Source of the DNA: Clostridium sp. OM02-18AC
GTDB lineage: Bacteria; Bacillota; Clostridia; Lachnospirales; Lachnospiraceae
Reading direction: 5' to 3'
Assembly (NCBI RefSeq): GCF_003481825.1
Contig: NZ_QULW01000002.1
Coordinates: 1-64,000 of the forward strand
Length of the DNA: 64,000 nt
Positions 36,468 through 44,864 of the stretch are shown here, piece by piece. A program made the translations under genes and the position numbers. The notes under the pieces were generated by a model. The model saw nothing but the letters and a program-made list of their open reading frames with translations, did not search any database and was not told the DNA's origin. Position 1 is the first letter of the stretch. Each line of letters starts with the position of its first letter.

Positions 36468-36950
36468 ATGTCAAAAGTACAGATTTACACAGATGGTTCG
36501 GCGAGAGGCAACCCAGACGGACCGGGCGGATACGGAGCCGTGCTGCATTTTACGGACAGCAAGGGCGTGCTCCACGAGCGGGAATTGTCTGCCGGCTACA
36601 AAAAGACCACCAACAACCGGATGGAGCTGATGGCGGCAATCATGGCTCTGGAGGCATTAAACCGCCCCTGCGAGGTAGATCTGTACTCAGATTCCAAATA
36701 TCTGACGGATGCCTTCAACCAGCGCTGGATCGACAACTGGGTGAAGAACAACTGGAAACGCGGAAAGAGCGGTCCTGTGAAGAATATTGACCTCTGGGAG
36801 CGTTTATTAAAGGCAAAAGCATCACACCGTGTGAACTTTATCTGGGTGAAGGGACATGCCGGGCACCCGCAGAATGAGCGGTGCGACCAGCTGGCTACAA
36901 CGGCAGCAGACGGAACGGATCTTCTGGTGGATGAAGGACTGGATGCGTAG
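36468..36950 (+). CDS. rnhA: Ribonuclease HI
   Basis: A 160-residue type I RNase H, starting KVQIYTDGSARGNPDGPGG. The DEDD residues are seen in TDGS, RMELMA, YSDSKY and ERCDQLA. It removes RNA from RNA-DNA hybrids, alongside RnhB. It probably shares a message with the beta-CASP nuclease upstream, giving a two-gene RNA-processing unit. Confidence 0.96.
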   Translation: MSKVQIYTDGSARGNPDGPGGYGAVLHFTDSKGVLHERELSAGYKKTTNNRMELMAAIMALEALNRPCEVDLYSDSKYLTDAFNQRWIDNWVKNNWKRGKSGPVKNIDLWERLLKAKASHRVNFIWVKGHAGHPQNERCDQLATTAADGTDLLVDEGLDA

Positions 36951-37163
36951 AAGTGCTGGAAGCCGCTGATTTGTTGTGGAAGCGGTAACTGTTAAGGCTT
37001 TCTTACAATTTTTTACTTCTTTTGAACTTATATTTTCATTTCGTCCTGTTTGTGGTATGTTAAGTTCAGCAATAAACAGCCGGTACCGGGTCTCTGACTG
37101 GTGCAGGCGGTGTATTTATATGGAACAGACAGAATCATACCACAGACAGGATTGAAGAAATTT

Positions 37164-38039
37164 ATGAAATTAAAAGGAATCTGGGTAGCCATTGCAGTGA
37201 TCTGCGTGGCTGGGATTGGCGTAACGAATTATTCCGTCCGGCATTTGGCAGCTGGTGGGAACGAATATGTTTCGGAACTCTCAGAAGGAAGCAAGGAATC
37301 CGAAACCATGACCATAGCGGAAGAAGCTGTGGCACAGGCACAGGGCATGCAGGAGGCACAAGAAAAAGCACAGGTATTGTCCGAGGCTGTGCAGGCGGAA
37401 AAAGGACAGGCAAAAGCTGGACAAACAGAATCCGGACAGACGTCGGCTGGTGCTGGGCAGACAAAAAGCGGTCAGACATGGACTGGTGTAGGGCAAACAG
37501 AAGAAGCACAGATAGCAGCAGGCAATGCCGGGGCATCAGAGTCGCAGCCGCTTCTTAAAGCGGCACCGTCATCCGAAGTGCAGAGATCACCGGAAGCCGG
37601 GGCTGCAGTACAGGCACAGGCAATGGATGAGTCCATGTATCCATCAGAGACTGCACAGGCAGAAAAAAACGGGATTATGTCCCAACTTGCCAAACTGGAC
37701 GAGCAGGCACAGAGCCGGCGTGAGGCAGCTGCGGACGGAAGTGCCAATGCCATGAAGGCAGCAGCAGACTCGGAACGGAAAATCTGGGAAAACAAGCTTC
37801 AAGGGATTCTGGAAGTGCTGGAACAGCAGCTGTCCGGTGAGGAAAAGAACACGTTTTTTGCAGAACAGCGAAGCTGGGTGCGAGATCGTGAGAGTACTGC
37901 GGTATCAAACTCAAAAAGACAGAATGGCAGTGCATTGGAAGAACTGGAATATATCCGTTTCCTGCGGGACATCACAAGAGAGCGGGTCTATGAACTGGCA
38001 GAGCGTTATGAAGCGATTCTGGACGGAAAAAATGAATAA
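37164..38039 (+). CDS. Membrane-anchored protein with C-terminal LprI/DUF1311-like domain
   Basis: A 291-residue protein with one N-terminal membrane helix (about residues 6-22), a long Ala/Gln/Glu/Gly linker with repeated GQT units around residues 90-130, and a C-terminal helical domain. The segment LSGEEKNTFFAEQRSWVRDRE resembles LprI/DUF1311 domains, which in other bacteria include lysozyme inhibitors. The linker would place this domain beyond the cell wall. The ATG at 37164 starts the signal anchor. Two hairpins follow. Function is inference. Confidence 0.7.
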   Translation: MKLKGIWVAIAVICVAGIGVTNYSVRHLAAGGNEYVSELSEGSKESETMTIAEEAVAQAQGMQEAQEKAQVLSEAVQAEKGQAKAGQTESGQTSAGAGQTKSGQTWTGVGQTEEAQIAAGNAGASESQPLLKAAPSSEVQRSPEAGAAVQAQAMDESMYPSETAQAEKNGIMSQLAKLDEQAQSRREAAADGSANAMKAAADSERKIWENKLQGILEVLEQQLSGEEKNTFFAEQRSWVRDRESTAVSNSKRQNGSALEELEYIRFLRDITRERVYELAERYEAILDGKNE

Positions 38040-38043
38040 TCGC

Positions 38044-38070
38044 TTCCTGTTTGTATGGCGTGAACAGGAA
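38044..38070 (+). other. Hairpin after the LprI-like gene
   Basis: A perfect 8-bp inverted repeat (38044-38051 with 38063-38070) lies just after the stop and upstream of the true terminator. Confidence 0.6.
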
Positions 38071-38083
38071 TGAAGGATCAGAG

Positions 38084-38114
38084 CAGGCAGGAACCAGATG
38101 TTCCTGCCTGTTTG
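38084..38114 (+). terminator. Terminator after the LprI-like gene
   Basis: A perfect 11-bp stem (38084-38094 with 38100-38110) with a five-base loop, followed by TTT. Confidence 0.8.
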
Positions 38115-38118
38115 GGTC

Positions 38119-38147
38119 TTGATAATTGTCTTTTCCTATGGTAAGAT
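38119..38147 (+). promoter_or_regulatory. Promoter for the 41-residue membrane protein and alaS
   Basis: TTGATA (38119-38124), 17-bp spacer, TAAGAT (38142-38147) with extended -10 TGG. Confidence 0.7.
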
Positions 38148-38194
38148 ACAAAGATGAATTGATATATTTTCTGAACAATAAGGAGGAATTTACT

Positions 38195-38320
38195 ATGGCA
38201 GCAATCGCAACAAGTCTGATTGGATATACCGTAAAAGCCGTTATCTTTGCAGCAGTCGCGTACGCGGGCATTATCTGCGGCAAGAAGTTCAGAGACAAGA
38301 AAGATGCAGACCGCGCATAA
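38195..38320 (+). CDS. 41-residue single-pass membrane protein
   Basis: AAGGAGGAA stands at an ideal distance before the ATG at 38195. The product has a hydrophobic helix of about 20 residues (GYTVKAVIFAAVAYAGIICG) and a positively charged KKFRDKKDADRA tail, so it should sit in the membrane with the tail in the cytoplasm. The longer frame from 38126 overlaps the promoter and is not used. The gene has its own promoter and precedes alaS by 73 nt. I do not recognise a family; such microproteins are easily missed by annotation. Confidence 0.75.
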   Translation: MAAIATSLIGYTVKAVIFAAVAYAGIICGKKFRDKKDADRA

Positions 38321-38393
38321 AGGGCGGTCTGGCAAAATCCAGCTGTTTCCTGTTTCATACAGCAAACAGTGATAATACGGAGGAAGTAGTAAA

Positions 38394-41036
38394 GTGAAGA
38401 AGTATGGAGTAAATGAACTGAGAAGAATGTTCCTGGAGTTCTTTGAGAGCAAGGGACATCTGGCAATGAAGAGCTTTTCCCTGGTGCCGCACAACGACAA
38501 CAGTCTGCTCCTCATCAACTCCGGTATGGCACCGTTAAAGCCTTATTTCACCGGACAGGAGATCCCGCCAAGAAGACGTGTGACCACCTGCCAGAAGTGT
38601 ATCCGTACCGGTGATATCGAAAACATCGGTAAGACTGCACGCCACGGCACCTTCTTTGAGATGCTGGGCAACTTCTCATTCGGCGATTATTTTAAGGACG
38701 AGGCAATCCACTGGTCCTGGGAGTTCTTAACTGAGGTTGTAGGACTGGAAAAAGACCGTCTGTATCCGTCTGTATACCTGGATGATGATGAGGCATTCAA
38801 CATCTGGAATAAGGAGATCGGTGTTCCGGCAGAGAAGATCTTCCGCTTCGGCAAAGAGGATAACTTCTGGGAGCATGGCGCTGGTCCGTGCGGTCCGTGT
38901 TCTGAGATCTACTATGACCGTGGTGAGAAGTACGGCTGTGGTAAGCCGGGCTGTACCGTAGGCTGTGAGTGTGACCGTTACATCGAGGTATGGAATAACG
39001 TATTCACCCAGTTCGAGAACGACGGACATGGCAACTATACCGAGTTAAAGCAGAAGAATATTGATACCGGTATGGGTCTGGAGCGTCTGGCTGTGGTTGT
39101 TCAGGATGTAGATTCCCTGTTCACCGTAGATACCAACAAGGCACTTCTGGATGAGGTTTGTGCCCTGGCCCACACCGAGTATCAGGTAGACTATAAGAAA
39201 GATGTTTCCCTGCGTATCATCGCTGACCATGTGAAGTCCTGTACTTTCATGATCTCCGACGGCATCATGCCTTCCAACGAGGGCCGTGGCTATGTTCTGC
39301 GCCGTCTGATCCGCCGTGCGGCACGTCATGGACGTCTGCTTGGCATTGAGGGCAGATTCATGCCGGAGCTTTCCAAGACGGTCATCGAGCTTTCCAAGGA
39401 TGGTTATCCGGAACTGGAAGAGAAGAAAGCTATGATCTTAAAGGTTCTTGCAGAAGAGGAAGAAAAGTTCAACAAGACCATCGACCAGGGTCTTGCAATC
39501 CTTGCAGATATGGAGAGCGAGATGTCCGCAAAGAACGAGACCGTACTTTCCGGCGAGAATGCATTCAAGCTGTACGATACCTACGGATTCCCGTTAGACT
39601 TAACCATCGAGATCCTGGAAGAGAAGAACCTGACGGTAGACGAGGACGGCTTCCAGGCAGCGATGAAAGATCAGCGTGAGAAAGCAAGAAAAGCACGTAA
39701 GACAACCAACTACATGGGTGCAGATGTTACCGTATACCAGTCTATCCCGGCTGAGATCACTTCCAAGTTCGTTGGCTACGACAGACTGCAGCATGAGTCC
39801 AAGATCACGGTTCTGACGACCGATACCGAGATCGTGGAAGCTTTAACCGACGGTCAGCGCGGAACCATCATCGTGGATGAGACGCCGTTCTACGGAACCA
39901 TGGGCGGTCAGTGCGGCGATACCGGCGTGATCACCGGAGAAAACAATGGCACCTTTGTTGTAGAAGATACCATTCACTTACAGGGCGGAAAGATCGGCCA
40001 TGTAGGACATATGACCAGCGGCATGCTGGCAGTGGGCGAGACCGTTACCTTACAGGTAAATGAGGCTTCCCGCCGTTCTACCGAGAAGAACCACAGTGCA
40101 ACCCATCTGCTTCAGAAGGCACTGCGCAGCGTTCTCGGTGACCATGTAGAGCAGGCCGGTTCCCTGGTAACTCCGGACAGACTCCGTTTTGACTTTACTC
40201 ATTTCTCTGCCATGACTCCGGAGGAGATCAAAAAGGTTGAAGATCTGGTAAATGAAAAGATTCAGGAGAATCTGACTGTTGTAACTCAGGAGATGAGTCT
40301 GGATGAAGCGAAGAAGACCGGTGCTATGGCACTGTTTGGTGAAAAATATGGTGAGAAGGTCCGTGTGGTTAAGATGGGCGACTTCTCCACGGAGCTTTGC
40401 GGCGGTACTCATGTGGCTTCTACTGGCACGATCCATGCGTTCAAGATCTTCTCTGAGGCAGGCATCGCAGCAGGTGTCCGCAGAATCGAAGCACTGACCG
40501 GTGACGGTCTGATGCGCTACTATGAGAACATGGAGCAGGAGTTAGCAGAGGCGGCGAAGGCAGCAAAGACCACCCCGGCTGATTTAAAGAGCAAGATCGA
40601 ATCCATGCTGGAGGAGATGAAAGCACTGCACGCTGAGAACGAGAAATTAAAGAGCAAACTGGCAAATGAAGCGTTAGGCGATGTCATGAACCAGGTTCGC
40701 GATGTCAAAGGCGTGAAGGTTCTGGCTGCAAAGGTTGCAGATGTCGACATGAACGGCCTGCGCGGACTGGGTGACCAGCTGAAAGAGAAGCTCGGTGAGG
40801 GCGTGATCGTTCTGGCATCCGTTCAGGGCGATAAGGTCAACCTGATGGTAACCGCAACCGATGAGGCTCAGAAGAAGGGCGCTCATGCTGGCAACTTAGT
40901 CAAGGCCATTGCCGGACTTGTAGGCGGTGGCGGCGGCGGACGTCCGAATATGGCACAGGCAGGCGGTAAGAACCCGGCCGGTGTGGACGCTGCACTTGAG
41001 AAGGCTTACGAGACTGCAGCAGAGCAGATCCAGTAA
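38394..41036 (+). CDS. alaS: Alanyl-tRNA synthetase
   Basis: An 880-residue class II synthetase. The N-terminal catalytic domain begins NELRRMFLEFFESKGH; the editing domain has HSATHLL near residue 567 and CGGTH near residue 669, the zinc-site histidines and cysteine that remove mischarged Ser and Gly. The C-Ala domain ends with a glycine-rich GGGGGGRPNMAQAGG segment. The GTG at 38394 follows GGAGGAAG. The short upstream gap leaves no room for a T-box. Confidence 0.98.
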   Translation: MKKYGVNELRRMFLEFFESKGHLAMKSFSLVPHNDNSLLLINSGMAPLKPYFTGQEIPPRRRVTTCQKCIRTGDIENIGKTARHGTFFEMLGNFSFGDYFKDEAIHWSWEFLTEVVGLEKDRLYPSVYLDDDEAFNIWNKEIGVPAEKIFRFGKEDNFWEHGAGPCGPCSEIYYDRGEKYGCGKPGCTVGCECDRYIEVWNNVFTQFENDGHGNYTELKQKNIDTGMGLERLAVVVQDVDSLFTVDTNKALLDEVCALAHTEYQVDYKKDVSLRIIADHVKSCTFMISDGIMPSNEGRGYVLRRLIRRAARHGRLLGIEGRFMPELSKTVIELSKDGYPELEEKKAMILKVLAEEEEKFNKTIDQGLAILADMESEMSAKNETVLSGENAFKLYDTYGFPLDLTIEILEEKNLTVDEDGFQAAMKDQREKARKARKTTNYMGADVTVYQSIPAEITSKFVGYDRLQHESKITVLTTDTEIVEALTDGQRGTIIVDETPFYGTMGGQCGDTGVITGENNGTFVVEDTIHLQGGKIGHVGHMTSGMLAVGETVTLQVNEASRRSTEKNHSATHLLQKALRSVLGDHVEQAGSLVTPDRLRFDFTHFSAMTPEEIKKVEDLVNEKIQENLTVVTQEMSLDEAKKTGAMALFGEKYGEKVRVVKMGDFSTELCGGTHVASTGTIHAFKIFSEAGIAAGVRRIEALTGDGLMRYYENMEQELAEAAKAAKTTPADLKSKIESMLEEMKALHAENEKLKSKLANEALGDVMNQVRDVKGVKVLAAKVADVDMNGLRGLGDQLKEKLGEGVIVLASVQGDKVNLMVTATDEAQKKGAHAGNLVKAIAGLVGGGGGGRPNMAQAGGKNPAGVDAALEKAYETAAEQIQ

Positions 41037-41054
41037 AATATGTTGTAATACACA

Positions 41055-41113
41055 GACAGCCGGGATACGTTACTGTTTGCGCGATGCGTAAATAGCAGCG
41101 TGTTCCGGCTGTC
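41055..41113 (+). other. Long imperfect hairpin after alaS
   Basis: Outer arms 41055-41063 and 41105-41113 are perfectly complementary, and the inner part pairs through a second stretch with G-U pairs, so nearly all 59 nt fold into one rod. An A-run, not a T-run, follows. It is probably a 3'-end or processing structure between alaS and rpsU. Confidence 0.6.
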
Positions 41114-41157
41114 CTGCAAAAAAATACGAAAATCCGCAAAAAAACTTAAAAAAACAG

Positions 41158-41185
41158 TTGACGAATAGAGATTTTGTGCTATAAT
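41158..41185 (+). promoter_or_regulatory. Strong promoter for rpsU
   Basis: TTGACG (41158-41163), 16-bp spacer, TATAAT (41180-41185) with extended -10 TGC. Expected start is near 41192. Confidence 0.85.
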
Positions 41186-41211
41186 CATACCAGTGCTATA
41201 AAATACCCAAA

Positions 41212-41240
41212 CAGTTGTATTATGCACAAGTACACAACTG
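41212..41240 (+). promoter_or_regulatory. Leader hairpin directly before the rpsU ribosome site
   Basis: A perfect 7-bp stem (41212-41218 with 41234-41240) ends at the first base of the GGAGGGAGG stretch. It could affect ribosome access to rpsU. Confidence 0.5.
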
Positions 41241-41261
41241 GAGGGAGGTTAGGTGTGAGCT

Positions 41262-41438
41262 ATGTCAAACGTTATCGTTAAAGAGAACGAGAGTCTGGAC
41301 AGCGCATTACGCAGATTCAAAAGAAACTGCGCAAAGGCTGGTATTCAGCAGGAAATTCGTAAGAGAGAGCATTACGAGAAGCCAAGCGTAAGACGCAAGA
41401 AAAAGTCTGAAGCTGCAAGAAAACGCAAATTTAATTAA
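41262..41438 (+). CDS. rpsU: 30S ribosomal protein S21
   Basis: A 58-residue, very basic protein starting SNVIVKENESLDSALRRFKR and ending in an Arg/Lys-rich tail (SEAARKRKFN), the bacterial S21 pattern. GGAGGGAGG lies upstream and a clean terminator follows. It has its own promoter and is a single-gene unit. Confidence 0.96.
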   Translation: MSNVIVKENESLDSALRRFKRNCAKAGIQQEIRKREHYEKPSVRRKKKSEAARKRKFN

Positions 41439-41450
41439 GTATTTCTCTGA

Positions 41451-41477
41451 TCCCTGGTCTATGACCAGGGATTTTTT
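41451..41477 (+). terminator. Terminator after rpsU
   Basis: A perfect 9-bp stem (41451-41459 with 41463-41471), three-base loop and six T. Confidence 0.93.
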
Positions 41478-41525
41478 CATATCTTATTTGCAAAGGCTTT
41501 GCAGACAGAGACTGGGAGCGATATC

Positions 41526-41795
41526 GTGTTTGATCAGGCAAAACAGGCTGCAACAGAGCATTTGAAGCTTCCGGGAGATGTAGTTCTTGGAGAAATCCTG
41601 TTGTCTTTTTCTGGGAGGTACAGCGTTACCGTGGAAAATTACCGGGGGATCCTGTGGTTTGATGATTCCTGCATTCGTCTGAAAGGGAAAGACTGCAGGC
41701 TTCAGATCTGTGGAAAACGATTGAAGATTGAATATTACGACCGGGATGCCATGAAAATATCCGGGCAGATCCAGAGTATGGAATTTTGTGACTGA
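41526..41795 (+). CDS. yqfC: Sporulation protein YqfC (YabP family)
   Basis: An 89-residue YabP/YqfC-family protein (LPGDVVLGEILLSFSGRYSVTVENYRGIL). The gene is SigE-dependent in B. subtilis and always next to yqfD, as here. The start is the GTG at 41526, after a GGGAG site; the frame upstream of it overlaps the rpsU downstream region. Confidence 0.85.
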   Translation: MFDQAKQAATEHLKLPGDVVLGEILLSFSGRYSVTVENYRGILWFDDSCIRLKGKDCRLQICGKRLKIEYYDRDAMKISGQIQSMEFCD

Positions 41796-41911
41796 AAAGA
41801 GCAGGACAGGGAGGCGCACCTGTTTTGGAAAAAAGAAAACTGCGACGAAGCGGAAGCGACACAAAAAAGGGAACGGGATGAGTCTGGAACAGTCGGGAGG
41901 CGGTATGCAGC

Positions 41912-43102
41912 GTGCGGTGGCTGAAACAATGCTACACCGGATATGTAAAGGTACGCATGACAGGAGGCTCGCCGGAACGTTTTTTGAATCTGTGCCGGGG
42001 AAATGGGATTTCGTTGTGGAATCTGACTTTTGAAAAGGAACAGTACCAGTTTTTTCTGCTGCTTTCTGATTTTTTCCGGATCCGACCGTTCGTGCGCAAG
42101 GCAGGTGTCAGGGTCCGTGTTCAGGAAAAACTGGGACTGCCCTTTTTTTTATACCGGAACCGGAAACGAAAATTGTTTGCAGCAGGCATCGCGGGCTTTT
42201 TTCTCCTTTTATTTGTGATGTCCCGGTTTATCTGGAATATCAGCTTTGACGGGAACCTTCGTTTTTCCAATGATACCCTGAGCAGGGAGCTTCAGGAAAT
42301 CGGAATAATTTATGGAATGCGAAAGTCCCAGGTGGACTGTGACCGGATCGAGGAGGAGCTTCGGAGTCGCTGTCCCCAGATTGTCTGGGTATCTGCCCAT
42401 GTAGCCGGTACCAGGCTGCAGATCCGGATCCGGGAAAATGAAACAGCCGGAAAAATTCCATTAAAGGATGAGACACCGCGCAATCTGGTGACCGAAAAGG
42501 CAGGAACAGTCGTTTCTATGGTTGTAAGGGCAGGAAAAGCAGCTGTGCAGCCGGGAGATGAGGTGGAAGAGGGACAGCTTCTGGTGGAGGGCATAATTCC
42601 GATTACCGATGATTCCGGCGAGGTGGTGCGCAATCTGTTTGTGCGTGCAGATGCAGATATCCTGCTGCAGACCCAGGAAAGCTACCGCGAAACCGTACCT
42701 CGTTTTGAACAGATCCAAAGTTATACAGGAAAAGAACAGACCGGATTCCGGCTGCGCATAGGCAGAATAGATCTTCTTGCCATGCTCCCTATACAAAAGA
42801 AGAAGCTGTGGGAAGTTACGCGTGCCGGAAAGCAGCTGGTCTTGTTTGAGGACTTTTATCTGCCTGTGTGGGCGGAGAAGATCACGGCCAGGGAATATGA
42901 AGTTGTGGAGCGGAAACGTACGAAAACAGAGCTAGATGCCTTAACAAAAGCAGTTCATGAAAGGAAATTACAAGATTTTATACAAAAAGGGGTACAAATA
43001 ATCGAAAATGATGTTAAAATATTAGATAACAGTACCGGCTGGACCATCTGCGGAAGCATGACTGTGGAGGAGCCTGCCGGGACCGGTCAAAAGCTAGAAT
43101 AG
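41912..43102 (+). CDS. yqfD: Sporulation protein YqfD
   Basis: A 396-residue membrane protein needed for normal sporulation in Bacillus. One strong membrane helix (about residues 88-106) is preceded by a cytoplasmic domain beginning YTGYVKVRMTGGSPERFLN and followed by an outer domain with WVSAHVAGTRLQIRIREN and the KAGTVVSMVVRAGKA repeat-like segment. The GTG at 41912 fits the family N terminus, though its GGAGG lies 11 nt upstream. It is followed by the structured phoH leader. Confidence 0.9.
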   Translation: MRWLKQCYTGYVKVRMTGGSPERFLNLCRGNGISLWNLTFEKEQYQFFLLLSDFFRIRPFVRKAGVRVRVQEKLGLPFFLYRNRKRKLFAAGIAGFFLLLFVMSRFIWNISFDGNLRFSNDTLSRELQEIGIIYGMRKSQVDCDRIEEELRSRCPQIVWVSAHVAGTRLQIRIRENETAGKIPLKDETPRNLVTEKAGTVVSMVVRAGKAAVQPGDEVEEGQLLVEGIIPITDDSGEVVRNLFVRADADILLQTQESYRETVPRFEQIQSYTGKEQTGFRLRIGRIDLLAMLPIQKKKLWEVTRAGKQLVLFEDFYLPVWAEKITAREYEVVERKRTKTELDALTKAVHERKLQDFIQKGVQIIENDVKILDNSTGWTICGSMTVEEPAGTGQKLE

Positions 43103-43112
43103 TTCACAGGTA

Positions 43113-43245
43113 GAAATTTTCGGAACTGAAAATTTCGTATGATACAGTAATGGCAGCAGATTTTTCCGATTTGGAATGCGAAGCATCGGCAAAATCTCCT
43201 TACTGTTCACATACCACGTGAACAGTAAGGAGCAAATAATACAGA
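43113..43245 (+). promoter_or_regulatory. Three tandem hairpins in the phoH 5' leader
   Basis: Hairpin 1 is a perfect 9-bp stem (43113-43121 with 43128-43136). Hairpin 2 pairs 13 bases with one mismatch (43158-43170 with 43185-43197). Hairpin 3 is a perfect 13-bp stem (43198-43210 with 43218-43230) and begins at the base after hairpin 2. Its right arm contains four bases of AAGGAG (43227-43232), the only ribosome site for phoH. This suggests translational control; it resembles no riboswitch I know. Confidence 0.65.
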
Positions 43246-44265
43246 ATGAGTGTAATTGAGACAATAATTGATATTCCGGCAGAGCATGAGAAAAATGTAT
43301 GCGGCCAGTTTGACGGCTATTTAAAAAAGATTGAGCGGACGCTGCATGTGACGATCGTGGCAAGAGACGGTGCCATCAAGCTGATCGGACCGGAACTGAT
43401 GATCCGCCGGGCAAAGAGCGTGTTCAACAATCTGGTTGAGCTGTCAAAGCGCGGCAATGCCATTACCGAGCAGAATGTAGACTATGCATTATCTCTTTGC
43501 TTTACCGAGTCAGACGATGCGATCCTGGAGATCGATAAAGATATCATCTGCCGGACCATCAACGGAAAGCCGGTAAAACCGAAAACCGTAGGACAGAAAC
43601 AGTATGTGGATACCATCCGCAAGAAAATGATCGTATTCGGCATCGGACCTGCCGGAACCGGTAAAACTTACCTTGCCATGGCCATGGCGATCTCCGCCTT
43701 TAAAAATGGCGATGTAAACCGTATCATTTTGACGCGTCCGGCCATTGAGGCAGGCGAGAAGCTTGGATTTTTGCCGGGTGACTTACAGAGCAAGATCGAC
43801 CCGTACCTGCGCCCGCTCTACGATGCCCTGTACCAGATCATGGGTGCAGAGAGCTTTTTGCATAACCAGGAGAAGGGACTGATCGAGGTGGCACCGCTTG
43901 CGTACATGAGAGGCCGTACCCTGGACAATGCCTATATCATCCTGGATGAGGCGCAGAATACGACACCTGCGCAGATGAAGATGTTCTTAACCCGAATCGG
44001 CTTTGGTTCCAAGGTCATCATCACCGGAGATAAGACCCAGAAGGACCTGCCAAGCGGCGCGGTATCCGGTCTTGACGTTGCCATGAAGGTGCTTGGAAAG
44101 ATTGACGATATCGGTTTCTGCAACCTGACCAGCAATGATGTAGTACGTCATCCGCTGGTTCAGAAGATCGTACAGGCTTACGACGATTACGAAAAGAAAA
44201 CCACGCCAAAACAGCCTGCAAAGGAGAAAACGCATCGGCTGAGGGATTTCAAATATCATAAATAG
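43246..44265 (+). CDS. phoH: PhoH-family ATPase (PhoH-like protein)
   Basis: A 339-residue ATPase with an N-terminal KH-like RNA-binding region (residues 15-85), Walker A GPAGTGKTYLA near residue 135 and Walker B IILDEAQN near residue 230. PhoH/YbeZ proteins work with YbeY, encoded next, in ribosome quality control and RNA processing. The AAGGAG site is 13 nt from the ATG, which is long, and is partly buried in a leader hairpin. The phoH-ybeY order is conserved. Confidence 0.94.
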   Translation: MSVIETIIDIPAEHEKNVCGQFDGYLKKIERTLHVTIVARDGAIKLIGPELMIRRAKSVFNNLVELSKRGNAITEQNVDYALSLCFTESDDAILEIDKDIICRTINGKPVKPKTVGQKQYVDTIRKKMIVFGIGPAGTGKTYLAMAMAISAFKNGDVNRIILTRPAIEAGEKLGFLPGDLQSKIDPYLRPLYDALYQIMGAESFLHNQEKGLIEVAPLAYMRGRTLDNAYIILDEAQNTTPAQMKMFLTRIGFGSKVIITGDKTQKDLPSGAVSGLDVAMKVLGKIDDIGFCNLTSNDVVRHPLVQKIVQAYDDYEKKTTPKQPAKEKTHRLRDFKYHK

Positions 44266-44366
44266 AAACAAAGCTGCGATGCAAAACGTGCGGTGACGAC
44301 ACAGAATCGTTTCGATAAAACAGGACCGGAAGACTTGGTGTGCCGGTCAGAAAGGCGGAAGATACC

Positions 44367-44864
44367 ATGACCATTAATATCGAATATGAGACAGACAAGC
44401 CCCTGGATGTGGACTATGAAAAGGTGGCAAACGACATCATCCCGGCGGCGCTGGATTATGAGAAATGCCCTTACGAGGCAGAAGTAAACCTGATCCTGAC
44501 GGACAATGACGCAATTCAGGAAATCAACCGCGATTACCGCCAGATCGACCGTCCGACGGATGTCCTTTCTTTCCCAATGATCGATTTTGAGAAAGAATCC
44601 GATTTCAGCCATGTGGAGGAAGCGGTGGAGGATTATTTTAATCCGGAGACCGGAGAGCTGATCCTGGGTGACATCATTGTTTCGGTGGAAAAGGTGATCG
44701 AGCAGGCAGAAAAATATGGCCATTCCAGGGAGCGCGAACTTGCTTTTCTGATCGCGCACAGCATGCTTCATCTGTGTGGTTATGACCACATGGAAGATGC
44801 AGAGCGGGAAGTTATGGAAACCAGACAACGGGAAATACTGGCAGGAGAGGGCTATCATAGATGA
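44367..44864 (+). CDS. ybeY: Endoribonuclease YbeY
   Basis: A 165-residue zinc-dependent single-strand RNase involved in 16S rRNA 3'-end maturation and ribosome quality control. The metal motif HSMLHLCGYDH is near residue 133 and DRPTDVLSFP near residue 64. The ATG at 44367 begins TINIEYETD, the usual start. The gene end overlaps the next ATG by 4 nt. Confidence 0.96.
   Translation: MTINIEYETDKPLDVDYEKVANDIIPAALDYEKCPYEAEVNLILTDNDAIQEINRDYRQIDRPTDVLSFPMIDFEKESDFSHVEEAVEDYFNPETGELILGDIIVSVEKVIEQAEKYGHSRERELAFLIAHSMLHLCGYDHMEDAEREVMETRQREILAGEGYHR

Noticed and set aside
37430..37530. Repeats near 37.4 kb as a CRISPR or tandem DNA array
   Set aside because: They are short, imperfect coding repeats giving GQT units in a protein linker, with no spacer structure.
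38321..38393. T-box leader before alaS
   Set aside because: Only 73 nt separate the genes, too short for a T-box, and no T-box sequence or specifier loop was seen.
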